A stretch of DNA of 54,747 nucleotides from a virus, in the IMG/VR virus record IMGVR_UViG_3300037071_003643, positions 1-54,747 of that record; one strand, given 5' to 3'. This document shows positions 42,471 to 49,653 of the stretch, in pieces (within the stretch, counting starts at the first letter, position 1; the number at the start of each line of letters is the position of its first letter). The notes beneath the pieces were generated by a model that worked only from the letters and a program-made list of their open reading frames with translations, did not search any database and was not told where the DNA came from. The position numbers and the translations under genes are program-made.

Positions 42471-42790
42471 CGGCGTCGTGCGCCTTCTCGAACCGCGGTC
42501 ATGAAGCGCTCGCGGTCGAAGCGACGGTCGCCCTCGATGGTCCACTCGTTGCGCTCCTGGAACGAGTCGGCGAGCGCTTCGGCTGCCTTCTCGATTCCCG
42601 CGCGCGTCGTCCCTCCCGTCGGCGCGGTGCTCTTCAGCGCGTCGTTCAGTGCGTTCGCGATCACGCGGAAGTCTCGTTTCTGCATGGCCATATCGTCGTT
42701 CTCCTTATCTCTTCCAAGCTTCGAGAGCAGCACGCCTGTACCGAGGCAGAGAGCGCCGAAGGCCATGCCGAGAGAGAACTCATCGGTCAA
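42467..42790 (-). CDS. Membrane-anchored small protein
   Basis: 107 residues if begun at TTG 42790, which overlaps the preceding stop (TTGA). This adds a membrane segment (FSLGMAFGALCLGTGVLLSK). A shorter start, ATG 42691 after AAGGAG, gives 74 residues of soluble helix (FRVIANALNDALKS, GIEKAAEALADSFQE). Both may be made. Function unknown. Confidence 0.55.
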   Translation of the reverse strand: MTDEFSLGMAFGALCLGTGVLLSKLGRDKENDDMAMQKRDFRVIANALNDALKSTAPTGGTTRAGIEKAAEALADSFQERNEWTIEGDRRFDRERFMTAVREGARRR

Positions 42791-42897
42791 CCCCACCACC
42801 CCCAGTGATTCGTGAGCACCAGTAGCGTCGCGAGCGCGATCGTGATCGCGAACACGTTGGTGATCCAGGTGAAGAAACTCGGCTCGTGATCCATCAT
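42787..42897 (-). CDS. Tiny membrane protein
   Basis: 36 residues from ATG 42897, coupled to the upstream stop (ATGA) and to the downstream TTG start. One hydrophobic stretch, FFTWITNVFAITIALATLLV, then NHWGWWG. Too short for routine gene calling, but junctions match the operon style. Confidence 0.52.
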   Translation of the reverse strand: MMDHEPSFFTWITNVFAITIALATLLVLTNHWGWWG

Positions 42898-43550
42898 CCC
42901 TCTCTCTGCCAGGAGTAGCCCCCAGCGGTGTCAAAGTTCATCTCGGCTTCCACGTGCCAGTCGGCGTAGCAGAACGTGAGGCACATGTTCATCGTGCGAT
43001 ACGTCCTGATCGACCACCAGCGCACGCCGGATCCCTCGTGTCGACCTCGCTGATGACGAGGGTCGTTCTTGGTCCCGCCGTCCTGCCAGATGTTCCAGAC
43101 GTCGTTCCCGATCTCGGTCCAGACGACGACGCGGTTGAACGTGAACTGGTCGCTGCCGGGTTGCCAGCAGACCGTACGTTTCATGTTGTACGTCCACATC
43201 CAGTAGCCGGTGGCGTTGTCGGCCCAGACCTCGACCTCCTTCGCCTGGCACTGGTCACCGCGTAGCAGTCTCGTCTCGATGAACGGCGAGATCGCGACGG
43301 GTGCATCCTTGGACCGCCAGTGCAGCGGCCTGTCGACCTTGGACCGTCGTTTCTTGCACGCGGGGCCGCATCGACCTTGGGCCGTGTCGGTGTCGGGGAC
43401 GCGCGCGCCGACCGGCGACGTCTCGACGGGTACCTCCTTCGAGCTGCCCTGCAGGTTCGTTGGCGCGTTGAAGATCATCAGTAGCAGGAACAGACCGACC
43501 GCGACGAGTATCCCCACGACGATCGCTACCGCCAGACGTTTCCTATCCAT
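42894..43550 (-). CDS. Membrane-anchored secreted protein
   Basis: 218 residues. MDRKR then a transmembrane segment (LAVAIVVGILVAVGLFLLLMI) indicates an uncleaved anchor. The outside domain has about seven Cys and many Trp (WADNATGYWMWTY, VVWTEIGNDVWNIWQDGG) and a beta pattern. The DNA contains three copies of the dispersed GGTCCAA/GGCCCAA element within codons for Arg-Ser-Lys or Ala-Gln-Gly. Function not known; maybe surface exclusion. Confidence 0.6.
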   Translation of the reverse strand: MDRKRLAVAIVVGILVAVGLFLLLMIFNAPTNLQGSSKEVPVETSPVGARVPDTDTAQGRCGPACKKRRSKVDRPLHWRSKDAPVAISPFIETRLLRGDQCQAKEVEVWADNATGYWMWTYNMKRTVCWQPGSDQFTFNRVVVWTEIGNDVWNIWQDGGTKNDPRHQRGRHEGSGVRWWSIRTYRTMNMCLTFCYADWHVEAEMNFDTAGGYSWQREG

Positions 43551-43562
43551 CTCGTTCTCCCC

Positions 43563-44036
43563 CTAACAGAAGCGCTCGAAGGCCGCGTCGTACAGCTCGG
43601 TCATGCCCACGTGGTAGTCACGAGCGGCGATCTGCCACGCTTCCCCGTTCGTGTTCGGGTCGGCCTTCTGTTCGAGTGCGTCGAGCCAGAGGCGCTTCGC
43701 CTGCGCGAGCGTGATGTACGGGTCGATGATCGTGTTGCACCACTTCTCAACGTACATCTGCGTGCGCAGGTAGTCCACGGCCTCGTCCACCTGGCTCGTC
43801 TCGACCACCGGCTCGGGATCGACGATCGGGCTAGGCGGGTTCGGGCTGAACGTCTCGCTAGGAGACGGTGCCGCGCTTGCGGGCTCGTTGGAATCGAACA
43901 CGTGCGCGAGATCGAGCCCGACCGCGAGTAGCACTGCGGCTGCGATCGCGATGAGCACGAGCTTGGACGTCGAGCTACCCTTCGGCGGCTCAGGTGCGGG
44001 CGTAGCTGGCATCGGTGGAACGGGTGGCATACTCAT
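43563..44036 (-). CDS. Membrane-anchored protein with Pro-rich linker
   Basis: 157 residues from ATG 44036 after GGGGAGAAAC. Residues 1-25 are Pro-rich (PPVPPMPATPAPEPPKG). A transmembrane segment follows (LVLIAIAAAVLLAVGLDL), a second Pro/Ser linker, then a helical extracytoplasmic domain (AVDYLRTQMYVEKWCNTIID ... LYDAAFERFC). It resembles host secreted DUF-type proteins. Sits beside the other anchored protein, perhaps a pair. Confidence 0.6.
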   Translation of the reverse strand: MSMPPVPPMPATPAPEPPKGSSTSKLVLIAIAAAVLLAVGLDLAHVFDSNEPASAAPSPSETFSPNPPSPIVDPEPVVETSQVDEAVDYLRTQMYVEKWCNTIIDPYITLAQAKRLWLDALEQKADPNTNGEAWQIAARDYHVGMTELYDAAFERFC

Positions 44037-44068
44037 AGCTGTTTCTCCCCTATCGTTGTCGTGGCGCG

Positions 44069-44308
44069 TCACTCGACGCGCTCCGGGTGCATCGTGTGCC
44101 AGTAGGTGATCGCGGCCGCGGTGCGGTTCGTGACCTCCATCTTCAGGTACACCCTCTGCAGGTGAACCTTGACGGTCTTTTCCGCCAGGTATAGCTCCCG
44201 GCCAATCTGCCGGTTGGTGCGCCCCTCGGCGACTTCGGTTAGGACGTCGATCTCTCGCGACGTCAGGCCGTAGCGCGTCTGGAGCGGGTGTCGTACCTCT
44301 GTCTGCAT
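44069..44308 (-). CDS. LuxR-type HTH regulator
   Basis: 79 residues from ATG 44308 after AAGGAGGG. YGLTSREIDVLTEVAEGRTN, RQIGRELYLAEKTVKVHLQR and VYLKMEVTNRTAAA are the full GerE/LuxR HTH. It lacks any sensory domain. Second such regulator in the early operon (the other at 36327). May direct phage or host promoters. Confidence 0.78.
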   Translation of the reverse strand: MQTEVRHPLQTRYGLTSREIDVLTEVAEGRTNRQIGRELYLAEKTVKVHLQRVYLKMEVTNRTAAAITYWHTMHPERVE

Positions 44309-44321
44309 CTTCCCTCCTTCC

Positions 44322-44552
44322 TCAACCTTGGACCGTGTCGGGATCTTGGACCGTGTGAACCTGCCCCGCGGGAATCGAGAGCGTGATGTCATCGTCGCGC
44401 TCGATCTCGACCCACCAGCCGGACAGGTGTGACCACTTCACGGCGCGTACGACGCCGCGCCACGGGCGGATGTTCTCCTCCGTGACTTCGACCTCGACGC
44501 CTCGTGCGAATGGCTGTTCGGTGTGCACCGGCTTGGACCGCGTGCGATTCAT
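44322..44552 (-). CDS. Small hypothetical protein
   Basis: 76 residues from ATG 44552 (ATGA overlap). VEVTEENIRPWRGVVRAVKW and SGWWVEIERDDDITLSIPAG suggest a small SH3-like beta barrel. The C-terminus TVQDPDTVQG comes from two copies of the CGGTCCAAG element in the DNA, and another lies at the start. Unknown role. Confidence 0.55.
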   Translation of the reverse strand: MNRTRSKPVHTEQPFARGVEVEVTEENIRPWRGVVRAVKWSHLSGWWVEIERDDDITLSIPAGQVHTVQDPDTVQG

Positions 44553-44764
44553 CGCTTGTCTCCTGCCTCGATGACCAGGTCGGGTGCGAGGTTCTCCTCG
44601 TCTCCCGATGCCTCGTACGTCGCGTGCCGATAGACCTCGACGCGCTCGAACGTCCCCAGGAACTTGCCCTGGCCGTCGCTCGCCTCGAACGAGTAGCCGT
44701 GGCCCTCGATCTCGTGTAGGCGCAGCGTCCACTTCGGGTCCTTCACCGTTATGGCGTCTCTCAT
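44549..44764 (-). CDS. Small hypothetical protein
   Basis: 71 residues: KDPKWTLRLHEIEGHGYSFE, GKFLGTFERVEVYRHATYEA and an acidic end. Probably a small alpha-beta protein. Coupled at both ends by ATGA overlaps. No family seen. Confidence 0.55.
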   Translation of the reverse strand: MRDAITVKDPKWTLRLHEIEGHGYSFEASDGQGKFLGTFERVEVYRHATYEASGDEENLAPDLVIEAGDKR

Positions 44765-44937
44765 CGTGCCTCCTTCCTCGATCGCGAGAACGTGCGACGA
44801 ATCGCGCCGCGCTCGTCCAGCTGGCTCCGTGCTGTCAGCAGCTGGGAGATCACCCAGCCGTAGTAGCTCTCGCTACCATCGGTGCACCGCCACTCGGCTT
44901 CGAGCGCGCGGCGATCTCGAACCGCCTTTCTGGTCAT
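44761..44937 (-). CDS. Small hypothetical protein
   Basis: 58 residues from ATG 44937, rejecting a longer shadow frame. It is basic and helical (MTRKAVRDRRALEAEWRC, YYGWVISQLLTARSQLDERG). Overlaps neighbours by four bases. Function unknown. Confidence 0.52.
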   Translation of the reverse strand: MTRKAVRDRRALEAEWRCTDGSESYYGWVISQLLTARSQLDERGAIRRTFSRSRKEAR

Positions 44938-45173
44938 CGTGCTCCCTCCTCGATCGGCTCCATCTGGACGGCTCGATACGTCCCGAGCCCGTCGCGCTCG
45001 TTCATCCGGAACGACGCGAGACACGCGTGCTCGTAACAGTGGCTCGCGCGTCCTAGCGGAGCTCCGTACGGGTCGAATCGACCGAAGGCTCCCTCGCCCG
45101 CGATCGTGAACGTGGCTCGCTGTTCGCACTGCTCGCGCCCGAGTACCCAGACGCACTGCTCGATCCCTTTCAC
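44934..45173 (-). CDS. Small Cys-containing hypothetical protein
   Basis: 79 residues from GTG 45173 after AAAGGAGAC. CVWVLGREQCEQRATFTIAG and SHCYEHACLASF look like a zinc-binding fold with four Cys and a His, akin to small phage proteins that begin by reading a Cys pair around REQC. Unknown role. Confidence 0.55.
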   Translation of the reverse strand: MKGIEQCVWVLGREQCEQRATFTIAGEGAFGRFDPYGAPLGRASHCYEHACLASFRMNERDGLGTYRAVQMEPIEEGAR

Positions 45174-45202
45174 GACGTCTCCTTTCCTTGGACCTTGGGC
45201 CG

Positions 45203-45400
45203 CTAGTGGGTCGCGCGCGGCGTCTGCGCGATGCGCTCGACCGGCGCGCTGATCCACGCCGACGCGATCTCGGGTCGCTCGAGGAACCTGAACGCGAACG
45301 CTTCAAGCTCGCCTCGACCGACGGGGGTATCTTCGCGCGTCTCTGCGCAGATGACGGTGCCGTCGATCGCCATCTTGACGAATAGCTGGCGGTACTTCAT
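45203..45400 (-). CDS. Small hypothetical protein, first gene after internal promoter
   Basis: 65 residues from ATG 45400 after GAGGAGACG. RQLFVKMAIDGTVICAETRE and GELEAFAFRFLERPEIASAW suggest a compact alpha-beta fold. It is the first gene downstream of the promoter at 45427-45455. Between its end and the next gene lie two heptamer elements. Confidence 0.58.
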   Translation of the reverse strand: MKYRQLFVKMAIDGTVICAETREDTPVGRGELEAFAFRFLERPEIASAWISAPVERIAQTPRATH

Positions 45401-45426
45401 AACGTCTCCTCTCTGTCCGTGCGCTC

Positions 45427-45455
45427 AGGATAGCAGACTCGCTAACGAGCGTCTA
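45427..45455 (-). promoter_or_regulatory. Early promoter
   Basis: Minus strand: TAGACG (45450-45455), 17 bases, then TGC-TATCCT with the -10 at 45427-45432. The spacer contains GTTAGCGA. The same elements occur at 47468-47497 and, on the plus strand, at 50508-50536. This is a promoter family specific to this phage, extended -10 type. It overlaps the end of the upstream gene. Confidence 0.68.
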
Positions 45456-45618
45456 GCGGGGTCGCTAGCACGCCGACCTCTTCGAGCTGCTGTCGAGCGC
45501 CGCTCTCGACGTAGTTCTGTACGTCCTCTCGGATCGCTCGCGCGTCGAGCCCGGTGCCGTAGTTCATCGACCAGGCCTCGCGGTCGATCTCGACGGTGAA
45601 CGAGACTCGAACCTTCAT
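45442..45618 (-). CDS. Small hypothetical protein
   Basis: 58 residues from ATG 45618 (ATGA overlap). VRVSFTVEIDREAWSMNYGT, then DARAIREDVQNYVESGARQQ: a strand followed by a helix, as in small phage ferredoxin-like folds. The last codons overlap the promoter -35 of the next operon part. Confidence 0.55.
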   Translation of the reverse strand: MKVRVSFTVEIDREAWSMNYGTGLDARAIREDVQNYVESGARQQLEEVGVLATPLDAR

Positions 45619-46043
45619 CGTGCTCCCTCTCTCTCCATCCGCGCGTTCTCGTACGTCGCGCTGGCGTACGTCGTCTCGACGTGCTCGACGCAGCCGCAGT
45701 AGCGTCCTCGCTCGATCAGCGAGTGGCCAACGATCGCGTCTCGCACCATGAACGTGTACACCTGGAGCGAGTACGTCGTCGGCTCGTCCACGGGCTTCTG
45801 GAAGTCGCCGCCACCGGTCATGACCCCGCCGAAGAGCGAGGGCGTATGCGTCTCGACGACGTGGCCCGGTAGGCTCGCGATCTCGAAGCTGGACCAGTTG
45901 CGCATCGGGTAGCGCCCGCCGTCGAGCACGATGCGCTGGTACCACGCGGCGACCTCGAACTGCCGCGTGACCTCTGCGCCTGGCTCGACGACGACCACGT
46001 AGGTGCCGTCCTCGTCCTGCTCGTACCGAATGGCGTCGTTCAT
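45615..46043 (-). CDS. Hypothetical protein
   Basis: 142 residues from ATG 46043 after AAAGGAGGGG. Beta-rich: GTYVVVVEPGAEVTRQFEVA, TPSLFGGVMTGGGDFQKPVD, TTYSLQVYTFMVRDAIVGHS; two Cys in RYCGCVEH. No domain recognised. A heptamer element lies just upstream in the gap to the next gene. Confidence 0.58.
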   Translation of the reverse strand: MNDAIRYEQDEDGTYVVVVEPGAEVTRQFEVAAWYQRIVLDGGRYPMRNWSSFEIASLPGHVVETHTPSLFGGVMTGGGDFQKPVDEPTTYSLQVYTFMVRDAIVGHSLIERGRYCGCVEHVETTYASATYENARMEREGAR

Positions 46044-46071
46044 GCTCGATCCCCTCCTTTGGGCCGTGCTA

Positions 46072-46431
46072 TCAGATGGCGACGTGCCCGCACTCCAGGA
46101 TGTACGTCTGGGTAGGGTCGGCTCGGTCGACGACGGGACCTTCCTTGACGACGACGCGTTGGACGCCTTCGACGTTCGCGACGTCGCAGAGGTAGCAGGT
46201 GAGCATCCAGGCTGCCTGGATGCTGTAGCCCTCGTACGTCGTGGCCCAGGACACGCTCTGTCCCTGGTGGCGATGCAGCCACGCGTAAGCCTCCAGCTCG
46301 CTATCGAACGCGGGTGAGACGGGCTCACCGTCGCGGTACACCTGGACTGGAATCTGCGCGTCGTCTGTCATCTCGTCCTCCATCGTGCTCTCGATCTCGC
46401 TCCTGCGGTACTCGCTGAACGTCTCGCTCAT
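46072..46431 (-). CDS. Hypothetical protein
   Basis: 119 residues. Mixed pattern: QIPVQVYRDGEPVSPAFDSE and EAYAWLHRHQGQSVSWATTY, then AWMLTCYLCDVANVEGVQRV and a final ILECGHVAI. A CxxC-like pair plus later Cys-His could form a zinc site. ATGA coupled to upstream gene. Unknown role. Confidence 0.57.
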   Translation of the reverse strand: MSETFSEYRRSEIESTMEDEMTDDAQIPVQVYRDGEPVSPAFDSELEAYAWLHRHQGQSVSWATTYEGYSIQAAWMLTCYLCDVANVEGVQRVVVKEGPVVDRADPTQTYILECGHVAI

Positions 46432-46739
46432 CGCTCGTCCTCCTCCTCGTTGAGCTCACGACGCAGGCGGTCGATTGCGCCGGGCTGGTAGCCGTCGCGA
46501 TCTTCCTTCCACGTCTCGATCCAGGGAATCGTGTAGGCCCGGAGCTGTCCGTGGACCGTGAGTCCCGCGTCCTCGGACTTACGCGCGGCCCGCTCCAGCA
46601 GTTCGAGCGCGTCGTTGAGCTTGTCCTGAGCGCTCTCCAGCAGGTCGTCGATCTCGTCTCGCGTCTCGACGTCGTACTCGATCTCGGGGTTGCAGGCGGT
46701 GCAGTCGTCCTCGTGCTCGCAGTTCGTCCAGGTGGTCAT
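46428..46739 (-). CDS. Helical hypothetical protein
   Basis: 103 residues from ATG 46739. NCEHEDDCTACNPEIEYD near the start has three Cys and a His. A long amphipathic helix follows (IDDLLESAQDKLNDALELLE). The C-terminus is acidic (ELNEEEDER). Unknown function. A heptamer element is in the upstream gap. Confidence 0.58.
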   Translation of the reverse strand: MTTWTNCEHEDDCTACNPEIEYDVETRDEIDDLLESAQDKLNDALELLERAARKSEDAGLTVHGQLRAYTIPWIETWKEDRDGYQPGAIDRLRRELNEEEDER

Positions 46740-46777
46740 CGTCTCGTTCCTCTCTACTCGATGGAGCTTGGACCGTG

Positions 46778-47086
46778 CTAGCGGAGAATCGGCGGGACGC
46801 TCTTCCCGTCTGCGACGTAGGTGAGCATCTCCATCGTGATGTCGCTGCCGTCGCTCGCTCCGCGATCGAAGCCGAACACGTCGAGCACGTACCGCGTGAT
46901 GGCGGCGTCGAGGTCGGCCAGCTCTTCGGGCGTGAGGTACACGCTGTACTCGCAGAGCTGGTCGTGGGCGCAGTCGGCGACTTCGGCGACGCACGTGAGT
47001 CCGGTGTAGTCCAGGATCGCGGCCGACTCGCGTACGGCGTTCGGGACGCTCTCGATCGCTGCGCGGTACTCTGCGGTCTGTGTCAT
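46778..47086 (-). CDS. First gene of the long early operon, hypothetical
   Basis: 102 residues from ATG 47086 after GGAAGGAGA. NAVRESAAILDYTGLTCVAE, LCEYSVYLTPEELADLDAAI and VLDVFGFDRGASDG: alpha-beta with several Cys. It is the promoter-proximal gene of the leftward operon, about 380 bases from the promoter at 47468. Early-first genes often target the host; no specific hint is seen. Confidence 0.6.
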   Translation of the reverse strand: MTQTAEYRAAIESVPNAVRESAAILDYTGLTCVAEVADCAHDQLCEYSVYLTPEELADLDAAITRYVLDVFGFDRGASDGSDITMEMLTYVADGKSVPPILR

Positions 47087-47467
47087 CTCGATCTCCTTCC
47101 GTCTCGCTCTCTAAGAGCGTGTCGCTCGTTGCGACTACAGAGAGCGCGAACGACTAGCGCTCGCGCTCTCGAAGTTGAAACGAACTATTGCGGGTCGTTC
47201 TCCGGCTCCATCGGCGACGCTGCCAGGATCGCTGGTGGCTAGTTTCGGACCCGCTCGGACGCGCTCTCTCTTCGGCGCTCGCCGGTATCCCGGCTCGTCT
47301 CTCGACGTCCTCGAGGCTTCACGGCTAGAGCGGTCTCGGCGAGCGTGGCGCGTACTCGCTGAGGTTGGCCTTTAGGCCCCTCGATTCCCTTAGCTCGGGA
47401 GGGCTGTTCTGCGAGGTCCGGAGGGTCTCTCTCGGCGCTTGCCCTGTTCGCTTATTGCGTTAGACGC
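47087..47467 (-). promoter_or_regulatory. Long 5' leader of the early operon
   Basis: About 380 bases without a convincing gene lie between the promoter at 47468 and the first ATG. A perfect 10-base-pair hairpin GAGAGCGCGA/TCGCGCTCTC (47140-47149 with 47161-47170, loop 11) lies 55 bases from the start. The region near the gene is poor in CA and CC like the right-end segment. A leader of this size may act as an RNA regulator or packaged control element; nothing more is visible. Confidence 0.45.
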
Positions 47468-47497
47468 ATCGTAGCAGAAGCGCTAACGCTACGTCTA
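47468..47497 (-). promoter_or_regulatory. Main leftward early promoter
   Basis: Minus strand: TAGACG (47492-47497), 18 bases including GTTAGCG, then TGC-TACGAT (-10 at 47468-47473). Matches the promoter at 45427 in both boxes and in the GTTAGCG spacer element. It would transcribe all genes leftward. Confidence 0.68.
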
Positions 47498-47601
47498 GTC
47501 TTTCCGCTAACTTTCTGTCCCGACTTTCACGCGGAGTTCCGCCACTTCGCGAGATCGCTCGCGAAACAGTCGTCGTAGAGAGCGGCTAGCAGCGTCGGTT
47601 C

Positions 47602-47630
47602 TCGACGTTCGAGCGCGTCTCTGCTATCGT
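47602..47630 (+). promoter_or_regulatory. Divergent rightward promoter
   Basis: Plus strand: TCGACG (47602-47607), 17 bases, TATCGT (47625-47630) preceded by TGC, the same extended -10 as the leftward promoters. It would drive the transglycosylase gene that starts at 47754. Confidence 0.6.
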
Positions 47631-47753
47631 GCTCGCATCCCGAGAGCGCGATAGCTCTCGACGTGGAACGAGGGGAGGCGATCGAACACAGACCACACCG
47701 TTCGCCGTGGTCGCGCAAGTCGCGCGATCCAACGACCCACGGAGGTGCCACTC

Positions 47754-48221
47754 TTGAAACGCTCTCTCACCCTCGCCCTCGTCGCCGGGCTGCTCTTCGG
47801 AGCGATGACGACGACGTACGCATCGGCGTACGAGCACCACGACTACTCCAGGTGGGAACGACGCCAGTGCAGGATGGGTCCGTTCGGCGCCGACTCGCGC
47901 GTTCGCGATCTCATCCGCTGCGCGCATCGACGAGCAGGTCAGGTCTCGGACATCGGGATCTCCCTGTACATCGCGAACCGCGAGAGCGGGTACGAGCCGG
48001 GCGCGCAGAACCCCAGCTCGACTGCAGGCGGGCTGTACCAGTGGCTCGCCTCGAGCTGGCCCGGACATCGCTACCCCGCCCTGATACGGCGATTCCATCT
48101 CTCCAACTCTCGACCCGAGTATGACGGCAGCGGCGATCGCTTCGACGCTCGTACAGCAGCGTTCGTCTCGGCGCTCGTCATGCAGCGCTACGGGTGCGGA
48201 GCCTGGTCCGAGAGCTGCTGA
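47754..48221 (+). CDS. Secreted lytic transglycosylase-like protein
   Basis: 155 residues from TTG 47754, eight bases after GGAGG (47741-47745); an upstream GTG is less well placed. MKRSLTLALVAGLLFGAM and TTTYASA form a signal peptide with a plausible cleavage after ASA. SLYIANRESGYEPGAQN with Glu 77 and STAGGLYQWLASSW match the SLT/lysozyme-like fold of transglycosylases or resuscitation-type muralytic enzymes. Placed in a separately promoted unit away from the lysis cassette, so it may act early at the wall or be host-like cargo. Confidence 0.75.
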   Translation: MKRSLTLALVAGLLFGAMTTTYASAYEHHDYSRWERRQCRMGPFGADSRVRDLIRCAHRRAGQVSDIGISLYIANRESGYEPGAQNPSSTAGGLYQWLASSWPGHRYPALIRRFHLSNSRPEYDGSGDRFDARTAAFVSALVMQRYGCGAWSESC

Positions 48222-48237
48222 AGGAGCCGTTGCGAGG

Positions 48238-48423
48238 ATGCTGCCGATACTGATCGTCTCCCTCTGCTCGCTCGTCGCGCAGCTCGTCGTCGTCAAGCTC
48301 ATGTGCATCGCCGACGACGCGCGCCTGGTGGATCGACACTGGGCGCGCGTCGTCGCTCGACGTCGAGCCGTCGCCTGGGACCCCTGGTGGTCGCAGCACC
48401 GAGGAGCCACTGGACGCGAATGA
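48238..48423 (+). CDS. Small membrane protein
   Basis: 61 residues from ATG 48238. One hydrophobic helix (LPILIVSLCSLVAQLVVVKL) and then a basic, Trp-containing tail (RHWARVVARRRAVAWDPWW). AAGGAG at 48221-48226 precedes it. Upstream in-frame extension is within the transglycosylase gene. Function unknown, maybe accessory to the secreted enzyme. Confidence 0.57.
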   Translation: MLPILIVSLCSLVAQLVVVKLMCIADDARLVDRHWARVVARRRAVAWDPWWSQHRGATGRE

Positions 48424-48449
48424 CACCGATGTTATTATCTGCCTAATCT
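48420..48449 (+). promoter_or_regulatory. Candidate promoter of HNH/connector genes
   Basis: ATGACA at 48420-48425 (five of six to TTGACA), 18 bases, TAATCT at 48444-48449. The local sequence is AT-richer than its surroundings. It precedes the HNH gene at 48477. Different from the TAGACG family, so perhaps a host sigma-70-type promoter. Confidence 0.45.
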
Positions 48450-48476
48450 CCACTCTCCTCCTCTCCGCGAGGTCGT

Positions 48477-48827
48477 ATGCCACGAGCAGCCCAGCGCGCA
48501 TGTGCACAGCCGGGCTGCGGGGGCTTCGCGATCGCCGGTCGCTCTCGCTGTCGAGAGCACGGAGCGTCCCAGCAGCCGCGTCGCCACGACCCGACGCACG
48601 CCGTCTACAAGTCGCCGAGATGGAAGGCGCTGCGGCGTCGAGTACTGAGCGAGGAGCCGGTCTGTCGTCACTGCGGCTCTCGCCCGTCGGTCGTCGTCGA
48701 TCACCTGACGGAGCTCACGGACGGGGGCGACCCGTTCGATCGAGCGAACCTCGCGGGATCCTGTAACGAGTGCAACGTCTCGAAGGGCCAGCGAGCGGCC
48801 CAGCGTCGTAGGAAGGCCTCGGCATGA
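48477..48827 (+). CDS. HNH endonuclease
   Basis: 116 residues. CAQPGCGGFAIAG and CREH form a first Cys/His site. Then YKSPRWKALRRRVLSEEPVC, RHCGSRPSVVVDHLTELTDGG and NLAGSCNECNVSKGQR contain the HNH elements (DH, then N and the final CxxCN). HNH proteins of this type are coupled to terminase in many HK97-like phages. Here it sits before a connector gene at the far end from terminase; on a circular map the two come close. Confidence 0.85.
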   Translation: MPRAAQRACAQPGCGGFAIAGRSRCREHGASQQPRRHDPTHAVYKSPRWKALRRRVLSEEPVCRHCGSRPSVVVDHLTELTDGGDPFDRANLAGSCNECNVSKGQRAAQRRRKASA

Positions 48828-49042
48828 AGGTGAAGCAGATCACGAGAGAGGTACGAGAGCGCGGCCAGCTCGCCGATCGCACCTGGCCTGCCCAGCGCCG
48901 GACGACCTACGTGCCAGGGCGCATCTGCGTCTACGCCGGCTGCCGATTCCAGCTCTCCCGCTATAACCCCAACCCGACCTGCTGGCAGCACACCAAGCCG
49001 AAGATCGTGACGCGCACCCCGCGCAACGGAGCGACCCTATGA
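48824..49042 (+). CDS. Small Cys-containing hypothetical protein
   Basis: 72 residues, basic (KVKQITREVRERGQ). ICVYAGCRFQLSRYN and TCWQHTKPK make a possible zinc site (three Cys, one His). ATGA overlaps at both ends with HNH and connector genes. Unknown function. Confidence 0.6.
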   Translation: MKVKQITREVRERGQLADRTWPAQRRTTYVPGRICVYAGCRFQLSRYNPNPTCWQHTKPKIVTRTPRNGATL

Positions 49043-49653
49043 CGACGCTCGCGACGCCCCAAGCGCTCGCGGCGATGCGCGGCACGACGTACGACCCGAC
49101 CGATCTCGTGCAGGCGATCTCGCTCGAAGCTGCCTCTGCCGCTGTCCGCGGCTACTGCGATCGCCAGTTCGATTACGTCGAGGACGATGAACTCACGATC
49201 GACGGGAGCGGAGGAGAGGCCCTCCTCCTGCCCGAGCTACCGGTGTACGACGTCGCCGTGACCTACGTGGATCCCGACGGGGACGAGGACGAGGTCGACA
49301 CCGAGGACTACGCGATCGACTTCCCGAACGGCATCCTGTACCGGCACAACGAGGGCTGCTGGACGAGAGGCAGGCAGAACGTTCTCGTGACCTACAGTCA
49401 CGGCTACGTCCTCCCCGACGAGACTCCTCCCGATGGCGTCCAAGCGCTCCCCGACGACCTGCAGATGGTCGTCCTCCAGATCGCGTCTCGCGTCGTCGCG
49501 AATCCCGATGGACGAGCAGCGAGCGCCGAGACCATCGGCAGCTACTCGGTCACCTACGGAGATCGCTCGTCGAACGGCTCGACCGTCCACGCGACGATCC
49601 TGCCGCTGGAGAGCAGCGTCCTCGATCGCTACCGCCTACGGAGCCTGGTATGA
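49039..49653 (+). CDS. Head-tail connector, gp6-like (displaced)
   Basis: 204 residues. LATPQALAAMRGTTYDPTDL, LEAASAAVRGYCDRQFDYVE, LLLPELPVYDVAVTYVD, VLVTYSHGY and DDLQMVVLQIASRVVANPDG are the features of HK97 gp6/SPP1 gp15-type connectors that bind under the portal. In most relatives this gene is next to head-closure; here it is about 34 kb away from that gene (15193). Coupled with small neighbours. Confidence 0.75.
   Translation: MTTLATPQALAAMRGTTYDPTDLVQAISLEAASAAVRGYCDRQFDYVEDDELTIDGSGGEALLLPELPVYDVAVTYVDPDGDEDEVDTEDYAIDFPNGILYRHNEGCWTRGRQNVLVTYSHGYVLPDETPPDGVQALPDDLQMVVLQIASRVVANPDGRAASAETIGSYSVTYGDRSSNGSTVHATILPLESSVLDRYRLRSLV

Larger units (their letters stand above)
43309..46774. 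repeat. Dispersed TTGGACC/TTGGGCC heptamers
   Basis: Copies read on the plus strand: TTGGACC at 43309, 43339, 44328, 44346, 44533, 45189, 46768, and TTGGGCC at 43377, 45196, 46059. All ten have the same orientation, usually followed by G. Several lie in intergenic gaps or at gene ends; others are inside coding DNA. The same heptamer forms the array at 50094-50207. I saw none in the late left arm. Confidence 0.72.

Noticed and set aside
29914-47086. Integrase or attachment site indicating a temperate phage
   Set aside because: No tyrosine or serine recombinase motif in any frame examined; XRE gene alone does not show lysogeny.
47175-47375. Plus-strand frame of 66 codons in the early leader
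   Set aside because: No ribosome site, Arg/Ser-rich shadow composition, and lies against the leader transcript.
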